From assembly GCA_003278425.1 (NCBI GenBank), contig QCFE01000007.1, positions 1 through 64,000 on the forward strand: a DNA stretch of 64,000 bases, given 5' to 3'. This document shows positions 52,197 through 62,160 of this stretch, piece after piece; the stretch's first letter is position 1; each line of letters opens with the position of its first letter. Made by a program: the position numbers and the translations under genes. Under the pieces are notes generated by a model. It saw nothing but the letters and a program-made list of their open reading frames with translations. It was not told the origin of the DNA and searched no databases. This DNA comes from Prochlorococcus sp. AG-363-B11 (GTDB taxonomy: Bacteria > Cyanobacteriota > Cyanobacteriia > PCC-6307 > Cyanobiaceae).

Positions 52197-52397
52197 CTAT
52201 AAAATAGTGTCCTCGTAATCATTGCTTGTCATATCTGGGAAAGCAAGAACATCCTCGTAGCTTGGTAAATCAACAATCCATTCTGCAAATTCATTGATGA
52301 GTGCGTATTGGTCCTTTCCTGTTAGATGTTTTGATCTATTCAAAACATGAATAACAGCAAGAGAAAGTGATTCAAGCGCTGAGTTGACTTCTTGCAT
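52197..52397 (-). CDS. small hypothetical protein (66 aa), relative of 15893-16135
   Basis: Acidic, mostly helical. YALINEFAEWI closely resembles YAITQEFREWI in the 80-residue protein at 15893-16135. It lies upstream of the oxygenase gene on the same strand with a 68-base gap, so it may be cotranscribed. Function unknown. Confidence 0.6.
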   Translation of the reverse strand: MQEVNSALESLSLAVIHVLNRSKHLTGKDQYALINEFAEWIVDLPSYEDVLAFPDMTSNDYEDTIL

Positions 52398-53039
52398 ACA
52401 TTTTATGAATCATTTCAAACTACCTAATACTTGTATAAAAAGCTACTCTAATGTAGACGAATAATGGTGGAAGCAATTTTTGTCTTGATTGCCTCATGGG
52501 ATCACTATTTCTTGTGAACTTCCTTAGATCTGAATGATATGTTTTGGTGGGTAAAGAATTAGCTGAACTCATTTTTCCCAATTTGTTTGTGTATAGAGCT
52601 TGCTAGTCGTTAAATTATTTTGGGATCGTCTTATAATTAGACCTGATTATGAGATGCAATTATATCGCTCAGCAGGCAATAGGAAATGATCTTTCAGGTG
52701 AATAATTTTGTTAATAAATAAATAATAAACTACTCTCTATTGTCGTTTAAGAGTTTCAACTTATGTATAAATTGATTGATACTACTGTTTAGGATTCTTT
52801 AAGCAATAAGTTGTTAATGATCTCAGGGAAAGGAGATAATGAGTATCCTTTTATATTAGGCTTGCTTGTCTTAAATAGATTAACTCTTTTCGACCTAGGG
52901 ATATACCTGTTAGGGATGTATACATAATTTAAACGGTGAATGTATAACCTTAAGAGCAAAATAAAAATATAATTTATTTAATAGTATAGCTAATTAAAAA
53001 AGAGTAATACCATTCTAATAACTGGGCTCTTAGCTTATT
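52398..53039. other. 642-base gap, no supported gene
   Basis: AT-rich, with only tiny frames (an 18-codon one near 52650). No hairpin with a T run, tRNA or repeat stands out. Confidence 0.4.
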
Positions 53040-53471
53040 TTAAATAATTAATTCTACAATTCCCTCTGTGACGTATTTTGCTAAATCCTCTAGGTTGTTT
53101 TCTATTTCATCAATTTCAAAGTTCCATTTTTTAGACATCTTGTTGGCTAGCTCGTGCTCTCTAGCATGATTCAACATGGATTTAATCATATAGTCTGATA
53201 AACTTATATTCATCCTTACGTGTAAATAATCCCACACAGATTTACTTAAATCATTAATATATTTAATGTCATCTGTTCCAGTATAATCATATAATTCCAT
53301 AACTCCATGATGGCAAAATATTTGACCTAACTCGTCGTATGGACTTTTTGCATCCTTTGCATGTTCATACTCGGCTAACATCCATTCAAGCTCTTTGTTC
53401 TTTTCTGCATTTCCATCTCTTGCTGCTTGGAGAAGTTTATAAAAGGATCCAAATTCAATTGCGTTCGCCAT
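53040..53471 (-). CDS. hypothetical soluble helical protein (143 aa)
   Basis: Mostly alpha-helical and acidic (LLQAARDGNAEKNKELEWMLAEYEHAKDA, then LGQIFCHHGVMELYDYTGTDD and a C-terminal FEIDEIENNLEDLAKYV). One Cys-His-His. No family recognised. Isolated between gene-poor stretches. Confidence 0.6.
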   Translation of the reverse strand: MANAIEFGSFYKLLQAARDGNAEKNKELEWMLAEYEHAKDAKSPYDELGQIFCHHGVMELYDYTGTDDIKYINDLSKSVWDYLHVRMNISLSDYMIKSMLNHAREHELANKMSKKWNFEIDEIENNLEDLAKYVTEGIVELII

Positions 53472-53706
53472 TTGTTGGGTTTAGTTGAATTAACGATACT
53501 GATCTTCTAAGCGATAGTAAATGTTTTGGAGTAATTTTTTGATTAAATTCTTTACTAACTCTCTTGATTGAAGGCAGTCATTGAAATAAACTAAAAAAGA
53601 CTGCTCCAAATGGCTATCTAGATTGGATTAAGCCCAATAGGCTTTGGCAATTAAAGAAATTCCTTGAGGACCATTCTTTTTCTAACTTAATTAGGTCCTT
53701 GTTTTT

Positions 53707-54006
53707 ATGACAATTTTCATTGGGAATCTTTCTTTTGATGCTGAACAGGAGGATATTATTGGCGTTTTCAGCAGTTATGGAGAAGTTAAGGATTGCAAAA
53801 TACCTTTAGATCGTGAAACCGGTAGAAAGCGTGGCTTTGCATTTGTCGATATGGCTAATCAGGAAGATGAGCAAAAAGCAATTGATGATTTACAAGATGT
53901 TGAATGGATGGGACGTAATATTCGTGTAAATAAGGCTGAACCTCGTAGAGACTCTAGAGATGGTGGTGGCCGTGGAGGTTATGGGGGTGGGAGAAATCGT
54001 AGGTAA
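53707..54006 (+). CDS. RRM-type RNA-binding protein (Rbp) with Gly-rich tail
   Basis: 99 residues. One RNA-recognition motif with RNP2 IFIGNL (3-8) and RNP1 KRGFAFVDM (41-49), then a Gly/Arg tail (GGGRGGYGGGRNRR). These cyanobacterial RRM proteins bind RNA and are often cold- or stress-regulated. No neighbour link. It starts with ATG at 53708 in a normal context. Confidence 0.95.
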   Translation: MTIFIGNLSFDAEQEDIIGVFSSYGEVKDCKIPLDRETGRKRGFAFVDMANQEDEQKAIDDLQDVEWMGRNIRVNKAEPRRDSRDGGGRGGYGGGRNRR

Positions 54007-54063
54007 TTCAGAAAAACATGCTTATGTGAATACTTTGTAGGGATATATTTCTATTAAGAAAAG

Positions 54064-55983
54064 CTAACTCTCTATGTCGCTAAGGAATAGCCACCTTTCT
54101 TCTGCAGTTTGAATTTCTTCAGATAAGTCAGCTAGTTCTTGACTTAGAGAAGAAATATTTTTTTTAAGCCCAGCTTCTAATATATTTTTCTCAAGAATTA
54201 ATTTCTTTTTTTCTAAAAGACTTATAATTTTTTCTAATTTCTTAATTTCTTCTTTTTCCTTAAAAGTATTTTTCTTTGGCTTAATATCTAAAGTCAAATG
54301 ATTATCAGAAGATTTCTTAGTGCCCTTTTCTGGAATTAGACTTTTATTTGATTTAGGGTTGCTGTTTTCACGCTTTTTATAGCCGATAAAGGATGTGTAA
54401 TTACCTTCATGTCTTATCAGTTGTTGATTCTCAAAATTAAAAATTCTATCTACTGTTCGATCAAGGAAGTAGCGATCATGGGAAACAATAACAACACATC
54501 CTTTGAAATCTTCAATGAAATCTTCTAGTACACTAAGTGTTTTTATATCTAAATCATTAGTTGGTTCGTCTAATAGTAATACATTTGGTCCCTGAATCAG
54601 CATTCTGCAAAGGGTTAATCGTCTTTTTTCACCTCCTGATAGTTTAGATAATGGACTATGTTGCTCTGATGGCGTAAATAGAAATTTCTCGAGTAATTGT
54701 GATGCAGTTACTTGCTTTCCACCAATATCAATCCTTGCAGCAGCTTCTTCTACAAAATCTATTACTTTTCGATGCAACCCTTTCCCTTGGTTTAATTCAT
54801 TAGTGTGTTGATCTAAGTAACCAATGTGTATAGTCTCTCCAATTTCAATAGTTCCTTTGTTAGGTTTTCTTCTGCCTGCAATAAGGTCTAGCAGGGTAGA
54901 TTTACCAGTGCCATTAGGACCAATAATACCTACACGATCTTCTGGGCCAAAGCTATAAGTAAAATTTTTTAATAAGTAAGTAGTATTTTCTTTCCCATCA
55001 GCAGTCACATGTAAATCTATTGCTTCAATTACTTTTTTACCAATTCGTCGTGAGACCGAGTTTATTTCTATATTCTTTTTGAGCTCATATATAGGTTTTG
55101 CCTGCATTTCAGAAATCCTTTGAATTCGGGCTTTCTGCTTAGTGCTTCTTGCTTTTGGACCTTGCTTCAACCATTTTAATTCTTTTCTTAAGATGCCTTG
55201 AAATTTCTTCTCGGAAACAGCAGACAATTCTTCATTCTCAAGCTTTTGTTGAAGGTATTTACTATAGTTTCCATAATATTTGTAGATTTTACCGCGATCA
55301 ACCTCGACCATTTTGGTTGTTATTTTGTCTAGGAAATATCTGTCATGAGTGACAAGGATTAGAGCTCCTTTAAATGTTGTCAACCAGGATTGAAGCCAGT
55401 CAACTGCTGAGGCATCTAGATGGTTTGTTGGCTCATCTAGAAGTAAAACATCTGGATTTGAGACTAATGCTGAAGCTAAACCTATCCTTTTTTGATATCC
55501 ACCAGAGAGTTCTTTTATAACTTTGTGCACATCGGTTATACCAAGTTTCCCAAGAACTTCCTTGCATTGCTGTTCAATATTCCAGGCATTAGATGCATCC
55601 ATCTTTTCACTTAATTGGCCTAATTCATTTAGAAGGGTTTCCTTATTTGGGTTTCTCTCTAGTTCCTTTGTAAGTTGGTTGAACCTGAGTAATAAATCTC
55701 TTTTCCTACCACAGCTTTTTAGTACTTCTTCCAGAACTGTTTTTTCCTTATCTAAATCGACTGTTTGACAGACTAGTGATATTCGAATTGATGAGGAACA
55801 CTCCCTTTCTCCTGAAATAAGAGGTTCTCTCCCAGCAATTATCTTCAATAGCGTTGATTTCCCTGAACCATTTGGTCCAATTAACCCAAGTCGCTCATCT
55901 TGCTTTATATATAAGTCAAGCTCTTTAAATAGAATTCTTGTACCAAAGTCCTTTGAGGCCTTCAAAAGGCTAATTAATGCCAT
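54064..55983 (-). CDS. ABC-F ATPase (translation-factor type)
   Basis: 639 residues with two ABC cassettes in one chain and no membrane domain. First: GPNGSGKST, LSGGYQKR, LLLDEPTNHLD. Second: GPNGTGKST, LSGGEKRR, LLLDEPTNDLD. Between them is a linker with LKQGPKARSTKQKARIQRISEM, and the C-terminus (residues ~545-639) is a coiled coil. Such proteins act at the ribosome or as Uup-type factors. No antibiotic-resistance feature is evident. It faces the TM2 protein across a 130-base gap. Confidence 0.94.
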   Translation of the reverse strand: MALISLLKASKDFGTRILFKELDLYIKQDERLGLIGPNGSGKSTLLKIIAGREPLISGERECSSSIRISLVCQTVDLDKEKTVLEEVLKSCGRKRDLLLRFNQLTKELERNPNKETLLNELGQLSEKMDASNAWNIEQQCKEVLGKLGITDVHKVIKELSGGYQKRIGLASALVSNPDVLLLDEPTNHLDASAVDWLQSWLTTFKGALILVTHDRYFLDKITTKMVEVDRGKIYKYYGNYSKYLQQKLENEELSAVSEKKFQGILRKELKWLKQGPKARSTKQKARIQRISEMQAKPIYELKKNIEINSVSRRIGKKVIEAIDLHVTADGKENTTYLLKNFTYSFGPEDRVGIIGPNGTGKSTLLDLIAGRRKPNKGTIEIGETIHIGYLDQHTNELNQGKGLHRKVIDFVEEAAARIDIGGKQVTASQLLEKFLFTPSEQHSPLSKLSGGEKRRLTLCRMLIQGPNVLLLDEPTNDLDIKTLSVLEDFIEDFKGCVVIVSHDRYFLDRTVDRIFNFENQQLIRHEGNYTSFIGYKKRENSNPKSNKSLIPEKGTKKSSDNHLTLDIKPKKNTFKEKEEIKKLEKIISLLEKKKLILEKNILEAGLKKNISSLSQELADLSEEIQTAEERWLFLSDIES

Positions 55984-56119
55984 CTCAATAAAGGTTAGTA
56001 ATAAATATGAATAAGCTGTATAAATATAATAATTTTATTATTATATTACTCTAATTATGAATATATGTAATATCATTAACTTAAATTTGACATATTTATT
56101 TAGTTAGATTAACTAAATT

Positions 56120-56437
56120 TTATTCGACTGATTCAAACGATCTCAGTAACTTAAATCCTTTACGGATAACTAGTATTATTCCAAATGTTCCAAAGCCAAG
56201 TGGAAATATTGACAAAGGATTAATGCTCATTTCGGAATAATTTTTCACCCCATTTGAATATTCAACACCATTACAAGGAGAAAGGTAAAGGAGTGTAGAA
56301 AATATGAGGACCCATCCAAGTATTGAAAGCAAGCCATCTTTTGTACGCCCTTCGTAAAAGCGGTCAAGTCCTACTCCCCAACCAATTGAAAGGACAGCAA
56401 GGCGTGTAAGCGCCTTCTTTTCATCTTTCTTAAACAA
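56120..56437 (-). CDS. TM2-domain-like membrane protein
   Basis: 105 residues. The segment GVGLDRFYEGRTKDGLLSILGWVLIFSTLLYLSPCNG matches the TM2 domain (two spans joined by a short loop with a DRFY-like motif), followed by a hydrophobic end and a Lys/Arg-rich tail. Function unknown; such proteins are often small membrane regulators. Confidence 0.75.
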   Translation of the reverse strand: MFKKDEKKALTRLAVLSIGWGVGLDRFYEGRTKDGLLSILGWVLIFSTLLYLSPCNGVEYSNGVKNYSEMSINPLSIFPLGFGTFGIILVIRKGFKLLRSFESVE

Positions 56438-56827
56438 GGATTTGCTCCAATAATTAATCTTTTGTAAATCAACTATAAGCCTGAAATTTATAAAATGTGG
56501 ATTATTTTAGAATTAGTTCGATTTTTAGATTTTTTTTATGAACATAGATCATTATGAAATAAACTTTAGTTAGTTTCATTGTCTCTGAACTTAAAATATA
56601 AAAGTTCTTCTCCAACTACGCAATTTTGATAAATTAATAGTTAAATGAATGAAATGTAAAAATATAATATATAGATTTTTACTTAATTTATGAACATTGC
56701 TTTATGCATACTTATCAGCTTTTTATACTTTTTACATGGTAGTTTCATGTCAGAGTGTTGATTCCTATTCATCAATTCAATTTATTGAGATATTATAGTA
56801 CTCTAAGCTTAGTAAAGTGAAAATGAC
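56438..56827. other. 390-base gap, nothing recognisable
   Basis: Very AT-rich. No ORF, hairpin with T run or tRNA is seen. Confidence 0.4.
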
Positions 56828-57001
56828 ATGAGCTTTGGGATCAAACGCAATGATGGTATTGATGATGAAGTCACTTTACAGAAGTTTGAAACTTATGATC
56901 AGGCTTATGATCTTTTAGAAAATATTCTTTCAGATATATGTTGCTCTGATGCAGATTATGAAGATCGTCCTTACTATGATATTTTTCAAATAAATGACTG
57001 A
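56828..57001 (+). CDS. small acidic protein (57 aa)
   Basis: MSFGIKRNDGIDDEVTLQKFETYDQAYDLLENILSDICCSDADYEDRPYYDIFQIND: acidic, with a Cys pair in a DICCSD context and an aromatic acidic tail. It ends 95 bases before the SemiSWEET gene. Function unknown; coding seems likely. Confidence 0.6.
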   Translation: MSFGIKRNDGIDDEVTLQKFETYDQAYDLLENILSDICCSDADYEDRPYYDIFQIND

Positions 57002-57096
57002 TTAATAATATTACATTTAGCTTTTTACTTTAATATTATTAATGCAGAGTTATATCTTTTTGTTATAAATGATGTGTTAGTTAATCATTCCTGACT

Positions 57097-57363
57097 TTGC
57101 AAGATTTATTTGGATTTATTGCAGCATTTCTTACAACAATAGCCTTTTTCCCTCAACTTTTAAAAACCTATAGAACTAAATCTGCTGATGATGTTTCTTT
57201 TGCCATGCTTATAACATTTATAATTGGCTTATTTTTTTGGATTATTTATGGAATTCAATCACATTCAAAACCAGTTTTGTTTGCAAATATAATCACCTTA
57301 ACTCTAAACAGTTCTATCTTATACCTAAAGCTATTTTACAATAATAAATATTCAGGTACTTGA
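57097..57363 (+). CDS. SemiSWEET-type PQ-loop sugar transporter
   Basis: 88 residues, three spans and the PQ-loop FFPQLLKTYRTKSADDVS (18-35), as in bacterial SemiSWEETs, which dimerise to carry sugars down a gradient. Start is TTG; an upstream CTG is possible. Substrate not predictable. It is isolated; no sugar-metabolism gene is next to it. Confidence 0.88.
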   Translation: MQDLFGFIAAFLTTIAFFPQLLKTYRTKSADDVSFAMLITFIIGLFFWIIYGIQSHSKPVLFANIITLTLNSSILYLKLFYNNKYSGT

Positions 57364-57379
57364 TTCAAACTTGTCTTTT

Positions 57380-58339
57380 CTAGTCGCTTTGGAAGGGGTT
57401 GTTTGGCATTCTTACTCTTGTATTGTTACTTAGATTATCTAGTAAAAGTTTTTCGCTATTACTAAGCTTCCATTTACATGCTTTGCCTATATCTCTTGCA
57501 TGATTTGGAGTCCTAATTCCTGGAATAGGTTTTGTTCCATGGGACCTACACCAATTCAAGGCTACTTGTACTTGTGAGGCTTTATGATTGATTGCAATCT
57601 TTTGGAGACCTTCTCTAAGATCATTTGTTGAGGGAATAATTCGATTAAAGATACTGCGTCTTAACAATGTTTTTGGGGTTGATGTTTTACATGGAGGGAT
57701 AGCAAGGATACCAAGAGCTAAGGGGCTATAAGCTAAAAGCTCAATGTTTAAATCTTTGCATACCTTTAGAATTGCCTTGCTTATATTTGGTTGAGGCGAT
57801 AAGAGTGAGAATTGAATTTGAATACTTTTAAGAGGGATTCCTCTTTCCTTAAGACGGTTATGCATCCATTTCAGCCTTAGAGGACCCATGTTGGAAACAC
57901 CAATTTCAGAAAATAGCCCTTCCTCATAAAGATCACACAAACCATCAATTAAAAGTGCTTCTTGCCAAGGAGCATATCTTGAGGTGCTCCAATGAAGTTG
58001 AACACGATCAAGCTTATTTTGAAGGCGTTCTTTACTTGCGAAAAAAGCTTTATAATAGCCTTTGCGCCCAAGTCTCCAAGGATAAGGAGCTAATTTGGTT
58101 GCAACAGTAATTGATTCTTTTTTACCTTTAGGCAAAGTATGAATGTATTTCCCAAGGAGTTTTTCACTACGACCATCTAAAGCACCAGTTCCGTAAGAAT
58201 CAGCAGTATCTATGAAATTCAACCCTGATTCAATGGCAGCATTAAATGTTTCTTTTAAGAGCTGGTCATCATGGTTAGGTGAATAGCCCCAAAGGAGCTT
58301 GTTACCCCAGGCCCATGTGCCAAAGCCAATTTCTGACAA
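57380..58339 (-). CDS. aldo/keto reductase
   Basis: 319-residue NADPH-dependent reductase with a TIM barrel. Seen: the catalytic set FIDTADSYGTGALDGRSEKLLG (Asp, Tyr), TVATKLAPYP (Lys), LDRVQLHWS (His), and the C-terminal cofactor-binding IPGIRTPNHARDI. Substrate unknown; AKR proteins often detoxify aldehydes. It converges with the SemiSWEET gene. Confidence 0.93.
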   Translation of the reverse strand: MSEIGFGTWAWGNKLLWGYSPNHDDQLLKETFNAAIESGLNFIDTADSYGTGALDGRSEKLLGKYIHTLPKGKKESITVATKLAPYPWRLGRKGYYKAFFASKERLQNKLDRVQLHWSTSRYAPWQEALLIDGLCDLYEEGLFSEIGVSNMGPLRLKWMHNRLKERGIPLKSIQIQFSLLSPQPNISKAILKVCKDLNIELLAYSPLALGILAIPPCKTSTPKTLLRRSIFNRIIPSTNDLREGLQKIAINHKASQVQVALNWCRSHGTKPIPGIRTPNHARDIGKACKWKLSNSEKLLLDNLSNNTRVRMPNNPFQSD

Positions 58340-58571
58340 GACATTAATTCTTCTTTATTAATACTGGCTAGCTTTAGGAGAAAAAACATATTTTAGTTAA
58401 ATTCTTCATTAATATTGTATTCCTATCTCTTCTTATCTTAGATATGAATTGAAGAAATTTATTTCTTGCTATCATTATTTTATCTTGATCCTTTGATGAA
58501 TTCGCTTGTGAGCATCATTACAATTATAAATGTCTTATAATTCATTAAAATAATTTGAGATCGTTTCAATC

Positions 58572-58754
58572 ATGGGATACAATGATTTCACGGATGAACA
58601 ACTTAATCAAGTCTGTGAGGATGCATTCGTAAACATTAAAGAAGCTTGCATGCGCCTTCAAGAGAAGACAAAATGTTCTAATAAGGTAGTAATTGAGATG
58701 CTTAATAATGTAGTTGAATTTTATACATCTAATACACCTGAAAGTGAAAATTAG
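58572..58754 (+). CDS. small acidic protein (60 aa), paralogue of 36356-36580
   Basis: Helical and acidic, with ACMRLQEKTKC and NKVVIEMLNNVV matching the same blocks in the 74-residue protein at 36356-36580, including both Cys. Function unknown; probably a small conserved Prochlorococcus family. Confidence 0.6.
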   Translation: MGYNDFTDEQLNQVCEDAFVNIKEACMRLQEKTKCSNKVVIEMLNNVVEFYTSNTPESEN

Positions 58755-58818
58755 ATAGTACTAATCTAATTATTTTACTGGATTCAATTAAGATTAACTT
58801 AACCTTCCTATTATTTCT

Positions 58819-58998
58819 ATGCGCCCTCTTCTTTTAGTTGCTCTAAACCTATCCACATTAGAGATTTTAATTATATTCATAGCTGCCTTTAGCTTTATAG
58901 CTCTATTTGCAATTAGTTCAGCTAAGGGAGGTTATAAAGATCTTATAGAAACCACATTGAAAAATGATCAGACACGCAGGTTGGCTAAAAAGAAATAG
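58819..58998 (+). CDS. small single-span membrane protein (59 aa)
   Basis: MRPLLLVALNLSTLEIL, then a hydrophobic run (LIIFIAAFSFIALFAIS), followed by KGGYKDLIETTLKND and a basic end (QTRRLAKKK). One span with a basic cytoplasmic tail. Sits 64 bases after the 60-residue gene; possibly cotranscribed. Not recognised. Confidence 0.6.
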   Translation: MRPLLLVALNLSTLEILIIFIAAFSFIALFAISSAKGGYKDLIETTLKNDQTRRLAKKK

Positions 58999-59016
58999 CT
59001 CTTATTTCTAAATTAG

Positions 59017-59202
59017 CTAGGCTTCATTCTCAAGCTTCTTTCTTTGGTCATGCATTTCGTCTATTTCTTTATAGATATCTTTTAATTTATCTTTTAAATG
59101 TTCTACATTACTTAAGCAATCTAATGCATGCATTATTTGAATTAAATTTTCTTTTGTTTCTATAAGCCTTCTGCATTCAAGGCTGCCAGATTCATAAGAC
59201 AT
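59017..59202 (-). CDS. small coiled-coil protein (61 aa)
   Basis: From MSYESGSLECRRLIETK at 59202, chosen over the in-frame ATG at 59226. Highly helical with Lys/Glu repeats (HLKDKLKDIYKEIDEMHDQRKKLENEA) that suggest a coiled coil. Convergent with the single-span gene. Function unknown. Confidence 0.55.
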   Translation of the reverse strand: MSYESGSLECRRLIETKENLIQIMHALDCLSNVEHLKDKLKDIYKEIDEMHDQRKKLENEA

Positions 59203-59459
59203 AGTAATGATTTCGTGTTGAAGCAATAAAGGTCATTAGCTAAAGTCTGCTGCCTTTGCTAACTAAGATTGAGAAGCTTCTTAAAGCTGTATGACTTTAT
59301 ATTAATATTTTTTATGCTTTAAGTGTGATTTGTGAAGCCTTTAACTCTATTTCTATTGTTTTAATGAAACCCTGATTTTGTATAAATCCCTACTTTAGCT
59401 TCTTTTTATCAGATAATGTTACTAGTAGTTTCTGAGTCTTTTTCCCATTCGAAATAAAA

Positions 59460-60194
59460 ATGAATTGTGTATTTACTTATTATGGCTCAAGTGGCTGGTT
59501 TATTAATCTAAATGGTTTCAATATACTTATTGATCCCTGGTTAACTGGAGAGCTTGTCTTTCCTCCAGGACCCTGGTTGATAAAAGGTAATTTAAGGGAA
59601 GATATACCAGTCCCAGATACTATTGATCTATTACTATTAACTCAAGGTTTACCTGATCACGCGCACCCCCCATCTTTAGAACTTCTTAATAGATCAATTC
59701 CTGTTATTTGTTCACCAAGTGCTTTTAATGTTGTTGATAGATTAGGCTTCTGGAAAAAAAATAAACTTATTCCTGGCGAAGTTACTAGATTTGATTCAAT
59801 AGCAATTGAGGCGACGGAAGGGGCAAGAGTACCAACTTTGGAAAATGGATACATTGTTTCCAGTGAAAACTTTTCATTTTATATTGAACCGCATGGTTAC
59901 CTCGATAAAAATATAAAGACACGGCAAATAGATGCTGTCATAACTCCAGTTATAGACTTGATGTTGCCTTTGGTTGGTTCCTTTATTAAAGGTAAATCTG
60001 TGCTTCCAGACTTGATTCAAAATTTTAATCCAAAGACATTAATAGCTAGCACTACTGGGGGAGATGCAACTTTTACCGGACTTCTTAATAAAATTATTTC
60101 TGTTCAAGGGTCTAATGTAGAGACTAATTTAAAACTTAAGGATAAAGTAAGATTTATAGACCCAGTGGTTGGTAAGCCATATTTTATAAATTAA
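59460..60194 (+). CDS. metallo-beta-lactamase-fold protein with altered metal motif
   Basis: 244 residues, UlaG-like in outline (YYGSSGWFINLNGFNILIDPWLTGEL at the start). Where the fold's HxHxDH motif should be, the sequence is T61-Q62-G63-L64-P65-D66-H67-A68-H69: the two leading His are Gln and Leu, and Asp-His remains. That could leave one metal, or none. Later elements (EPHGYLD, ITPVIDLMLPLVG) are kept. Related proteins in cyanobacteria may share this; function unknown. Confidence 0.75.
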   Translation: MNCVFTYYGSSGWFINLNGFNILIDPWLTGELVFPPGPWLIKGNLREDIPVPDTIDLLLLTQGLPDHAHPPSLELLNRSIPVICSPSAFNVVDRLGFWKKNKLIPGEVTRFDSIAIEATEGARVPTLENGYIVSSENFSFYIEPHGYLDKNIKTRQIDAVITPVIDLMLPLVGSFIKGKSVLPDLIQNFNPKTLIASTTGGDATFTGLLNKIISVQGSNVETNLKLKDKVRFIDPVVGKPYFIN

Positions 60195-60310
60195 AATGGA
60201 GTACTTGGTAGAAAATGTAGAATAATTAAACCTATTCCTGCAGCAAAAACAACTGAAATTGCAATTGAAACAAGGCCAGATACCATTCCGCCTCCCTCTT
60301 CAGACCCCAT
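60191..60310 (-). CDS. small single-span protein (39 aa)
   Basis: MGSEEGGGMVSGLVSIAIS followed by VVFAAGIGLIILHFLPSTP: Gly-rich acidic start, then one span. Its stop overlaps the last bases of the MBL gene on the opposite strand. Resembles in style the tiny thylakoid subunits, but no match is named. Confidence 0.5.
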   Translation of the reverse strand: MGSEEGGGMVSGLVSIAISVVFAAGIGLIILHFLPSTPF

Positions 60311-60540
60311 GATTCTTAAATCCTTAGAATAACTATTAAAATATAACAGATTAAAATTATAGATGTGACTATAATTTTAAAATCAAATAATTAATTAATT
60401 GCTCAATATTACTATTTTATTTTTTATATAATGGTTATAAAAAGAATATCATTTTAGCTTCTTTGTGATTGAATCAATTTTAGTTAAATCATTAGTAAAT
60501 TTAGTTATTTTATCAATTTATATAGTTGAAGTTTTCCGCC

Positions 60541-60843
60541 TTAAGCGGCAACAAGACCTGATTGAAGAAGCACTTCTAAAACCCTTGCGTTTCTGCTTTT
60601 AGTGGCTTCTAGTGGCCTTATTTTGTCTAGCAAGGCTGCATTACATGTGATCCAGTAGCTGCCCCTTGCGACTCCTGCCTCATCGCAAACTATAGCAGGA
60701 GCAATACCTGGATATCTATTGTAATGCATGCTATTTAAGGAATCAAACCAATTTCGCTCTAAGAAATCAAGCTCTTTTTCTGAAATTTTCTTTGAGTAAC
60801 AATATTTTTCTAATATTGAGCAGAGGTTTAGGTTTGCCAGCAT
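60541..60843 (-). CDS. hypothetical protein (100 aa)
   Basis: Soluble, mixed (CSILEKYCYSKKISEKELDFLERNWFDSL, then YPGIAPAIVCDEAGVARGSYWITCNAALLDKI). Three Cys. No family recognised; function unknown. Confidence 0.55.
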   Translation of the reverse strand: MLANLNLCSILEKYCYSKKISEKELDFLERNWFDSLNSMHYNRYPGIAPAIVCDEAGVARGSYWITCNAALLDKIRPLEATKSRNARVLEVLLQSGLVAA

Positions 60844-60990
60844 GATATGCGTTTCAAATCAAAGAAAAAATAACATCAACACTGAGCCTAGAACTATTTC
60901 TATTTCTTTAGTAATCATTAAGAGATTTCCTGGAACTGTTTTTTGATTCTTTTGATCTGAAGCTATTTAGAGGATTCTGATTATTTTCAG

Positions 60991-62160
60991 TTACGTATGT
61001 TCAATGACTGTAATAGATCTTGAGGCTCTATCAGCTTTTTCTTTGGCCTCTTTTAAGTTCATACCTTTTGATAGCGCTACGCCCATTCTCCTGCCTTTCG
61101 TTGCATTGGGCTTACCAAAAATGAGTACCTGAGTATTTTCATTTGTTAAGGCTTTTTCTAGTCCTTTATAAGCAACCTTTTTAATTTTACTTGTTGAGAG
61201 AATTACTTTACTAGCAGAATGGGACTCGCAAGTGATTTCAGGAATTGGAAGTCCTAATATTGCTCTTAAATGTAACTCGAACTCGCTTAGGTTTTGACTA
61301 ATAAGAGTAACAAGACCAGTATCATGAGGTCTTGGAGATAATTCAGAGAATATAACTTCCTCATTTCTTATAAAGAATTCAACCCCATATAGTCCTTGCC
61401 CCCCAAGCTCATCCGTAATTTTCTTTGAGATTGTTTTCATTTCTTCAATTTGTTTAATTTTTAGTTCTTGTGGTTGCCAGCTAGATTGATAATCACCATT
61501 TTTCTGTTCATGACCAATGGGCGGACAGAATATTGTTTTACCATTTGCTTGTTTGATAGTTAACAGTGTTATTTCTAATTCAAAGTCTAGAAATTCTTCA
61601 ACTATTACTTGAGTTGATTTCCCTCTAGCTTGTTCAATGGCAAGTCCCCATGCTTTAGAGAGATTTTCTTTATTGGTGATTAAACTTTGCCCTTTTCCTG
61701 ATGAACTCATTACAGGTTTTACTAATAAAGGATATTTAATACCTTCAGCTACCTTTCCTAACTCCTCCTTACTGCCTGCGTATGCGAACTTGGCTGTTTT
61801 TATTCCTAATTTACCTGAAGCAAGATTTCTTATCTGATCTCTATTCATTGTTATGGAAGTAGCTCTGGCTGTTGGGATCACATTGAATCCTTCGTGTTCT
61901 ATTTCTTTTAAAGCTTCTACAGCTAGTGCTTCTATCTCTGGTATAACAAAATCAGGCTGGTAAGTTCTGATTACATTTTTCAGTTCATTTGGATTATTCA
62001 TGTCTAAAACAACTCCTAAATCCGCAACTTGCATTGCAGGAGCTCCTTGATATTTGTCACAAGCGATAACTTTGCAACCAATCTTTTTGGCCGAGATGGT
62101 TAGTTCTTTCCCTAGCTCACCACTTCCTAATATCATTAATGTTTTAGGGAAAATAGTCAT
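60991..62160 (-). CDS. purT: formate-dependent GAR transformylase (PurT)
   Basis: Third step of purine synthesis, using formate and ATP directly instead of formyl-THF. 389 residues from MTIFPKTLMILGSGELGKE at 62160, chosen because the ORF's 30 earlier residues are not part of the family. Seen: ATP-grasp elements (LVKPVMSSSGKGQSLI, VIVEEFLDFELEITLLT, GLYGVEFFIRNEEVIFSELSPRPHDTGLVT) and the C-terminal GKPNATKGRRMGVAL. It ends at the left of an AT-rich stretch and is transcribed alone. Confidence 0.95.
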   Translation of the reverse strand: MTIFPKTLMILGSGELGKELTISAKKIGCKVIACDKYQGAPAMQVADLGVVLDMNNPNELKNVIRTYQPDFVIPEIEALAVEALKEIEHEGFNVIPTARATSITMNRDQIRNLASGKLGIKTAKFAYAGSKEELGKVAEGIKYPLLVKPVMSSSGKGQSLITNKENLSKAWGLAIEQARGKSTQVIVEEFLDFELEITLLTIKQANGKTIFCPPIGHEQKNGDYQSSWQPQELKIKQIEEMKTISKKITDELGGQGLYGVEFFIRNEEVIFSELSPRPHDTGLVTLISQNLSEFELHLRAILGLPIPEITCESHSASKVILSTSKIKKVAYKGLEKALTNENTQVLIFGKPNATKGRRMGVALSKGMNLKEAKEKADRASRSITVIEHT

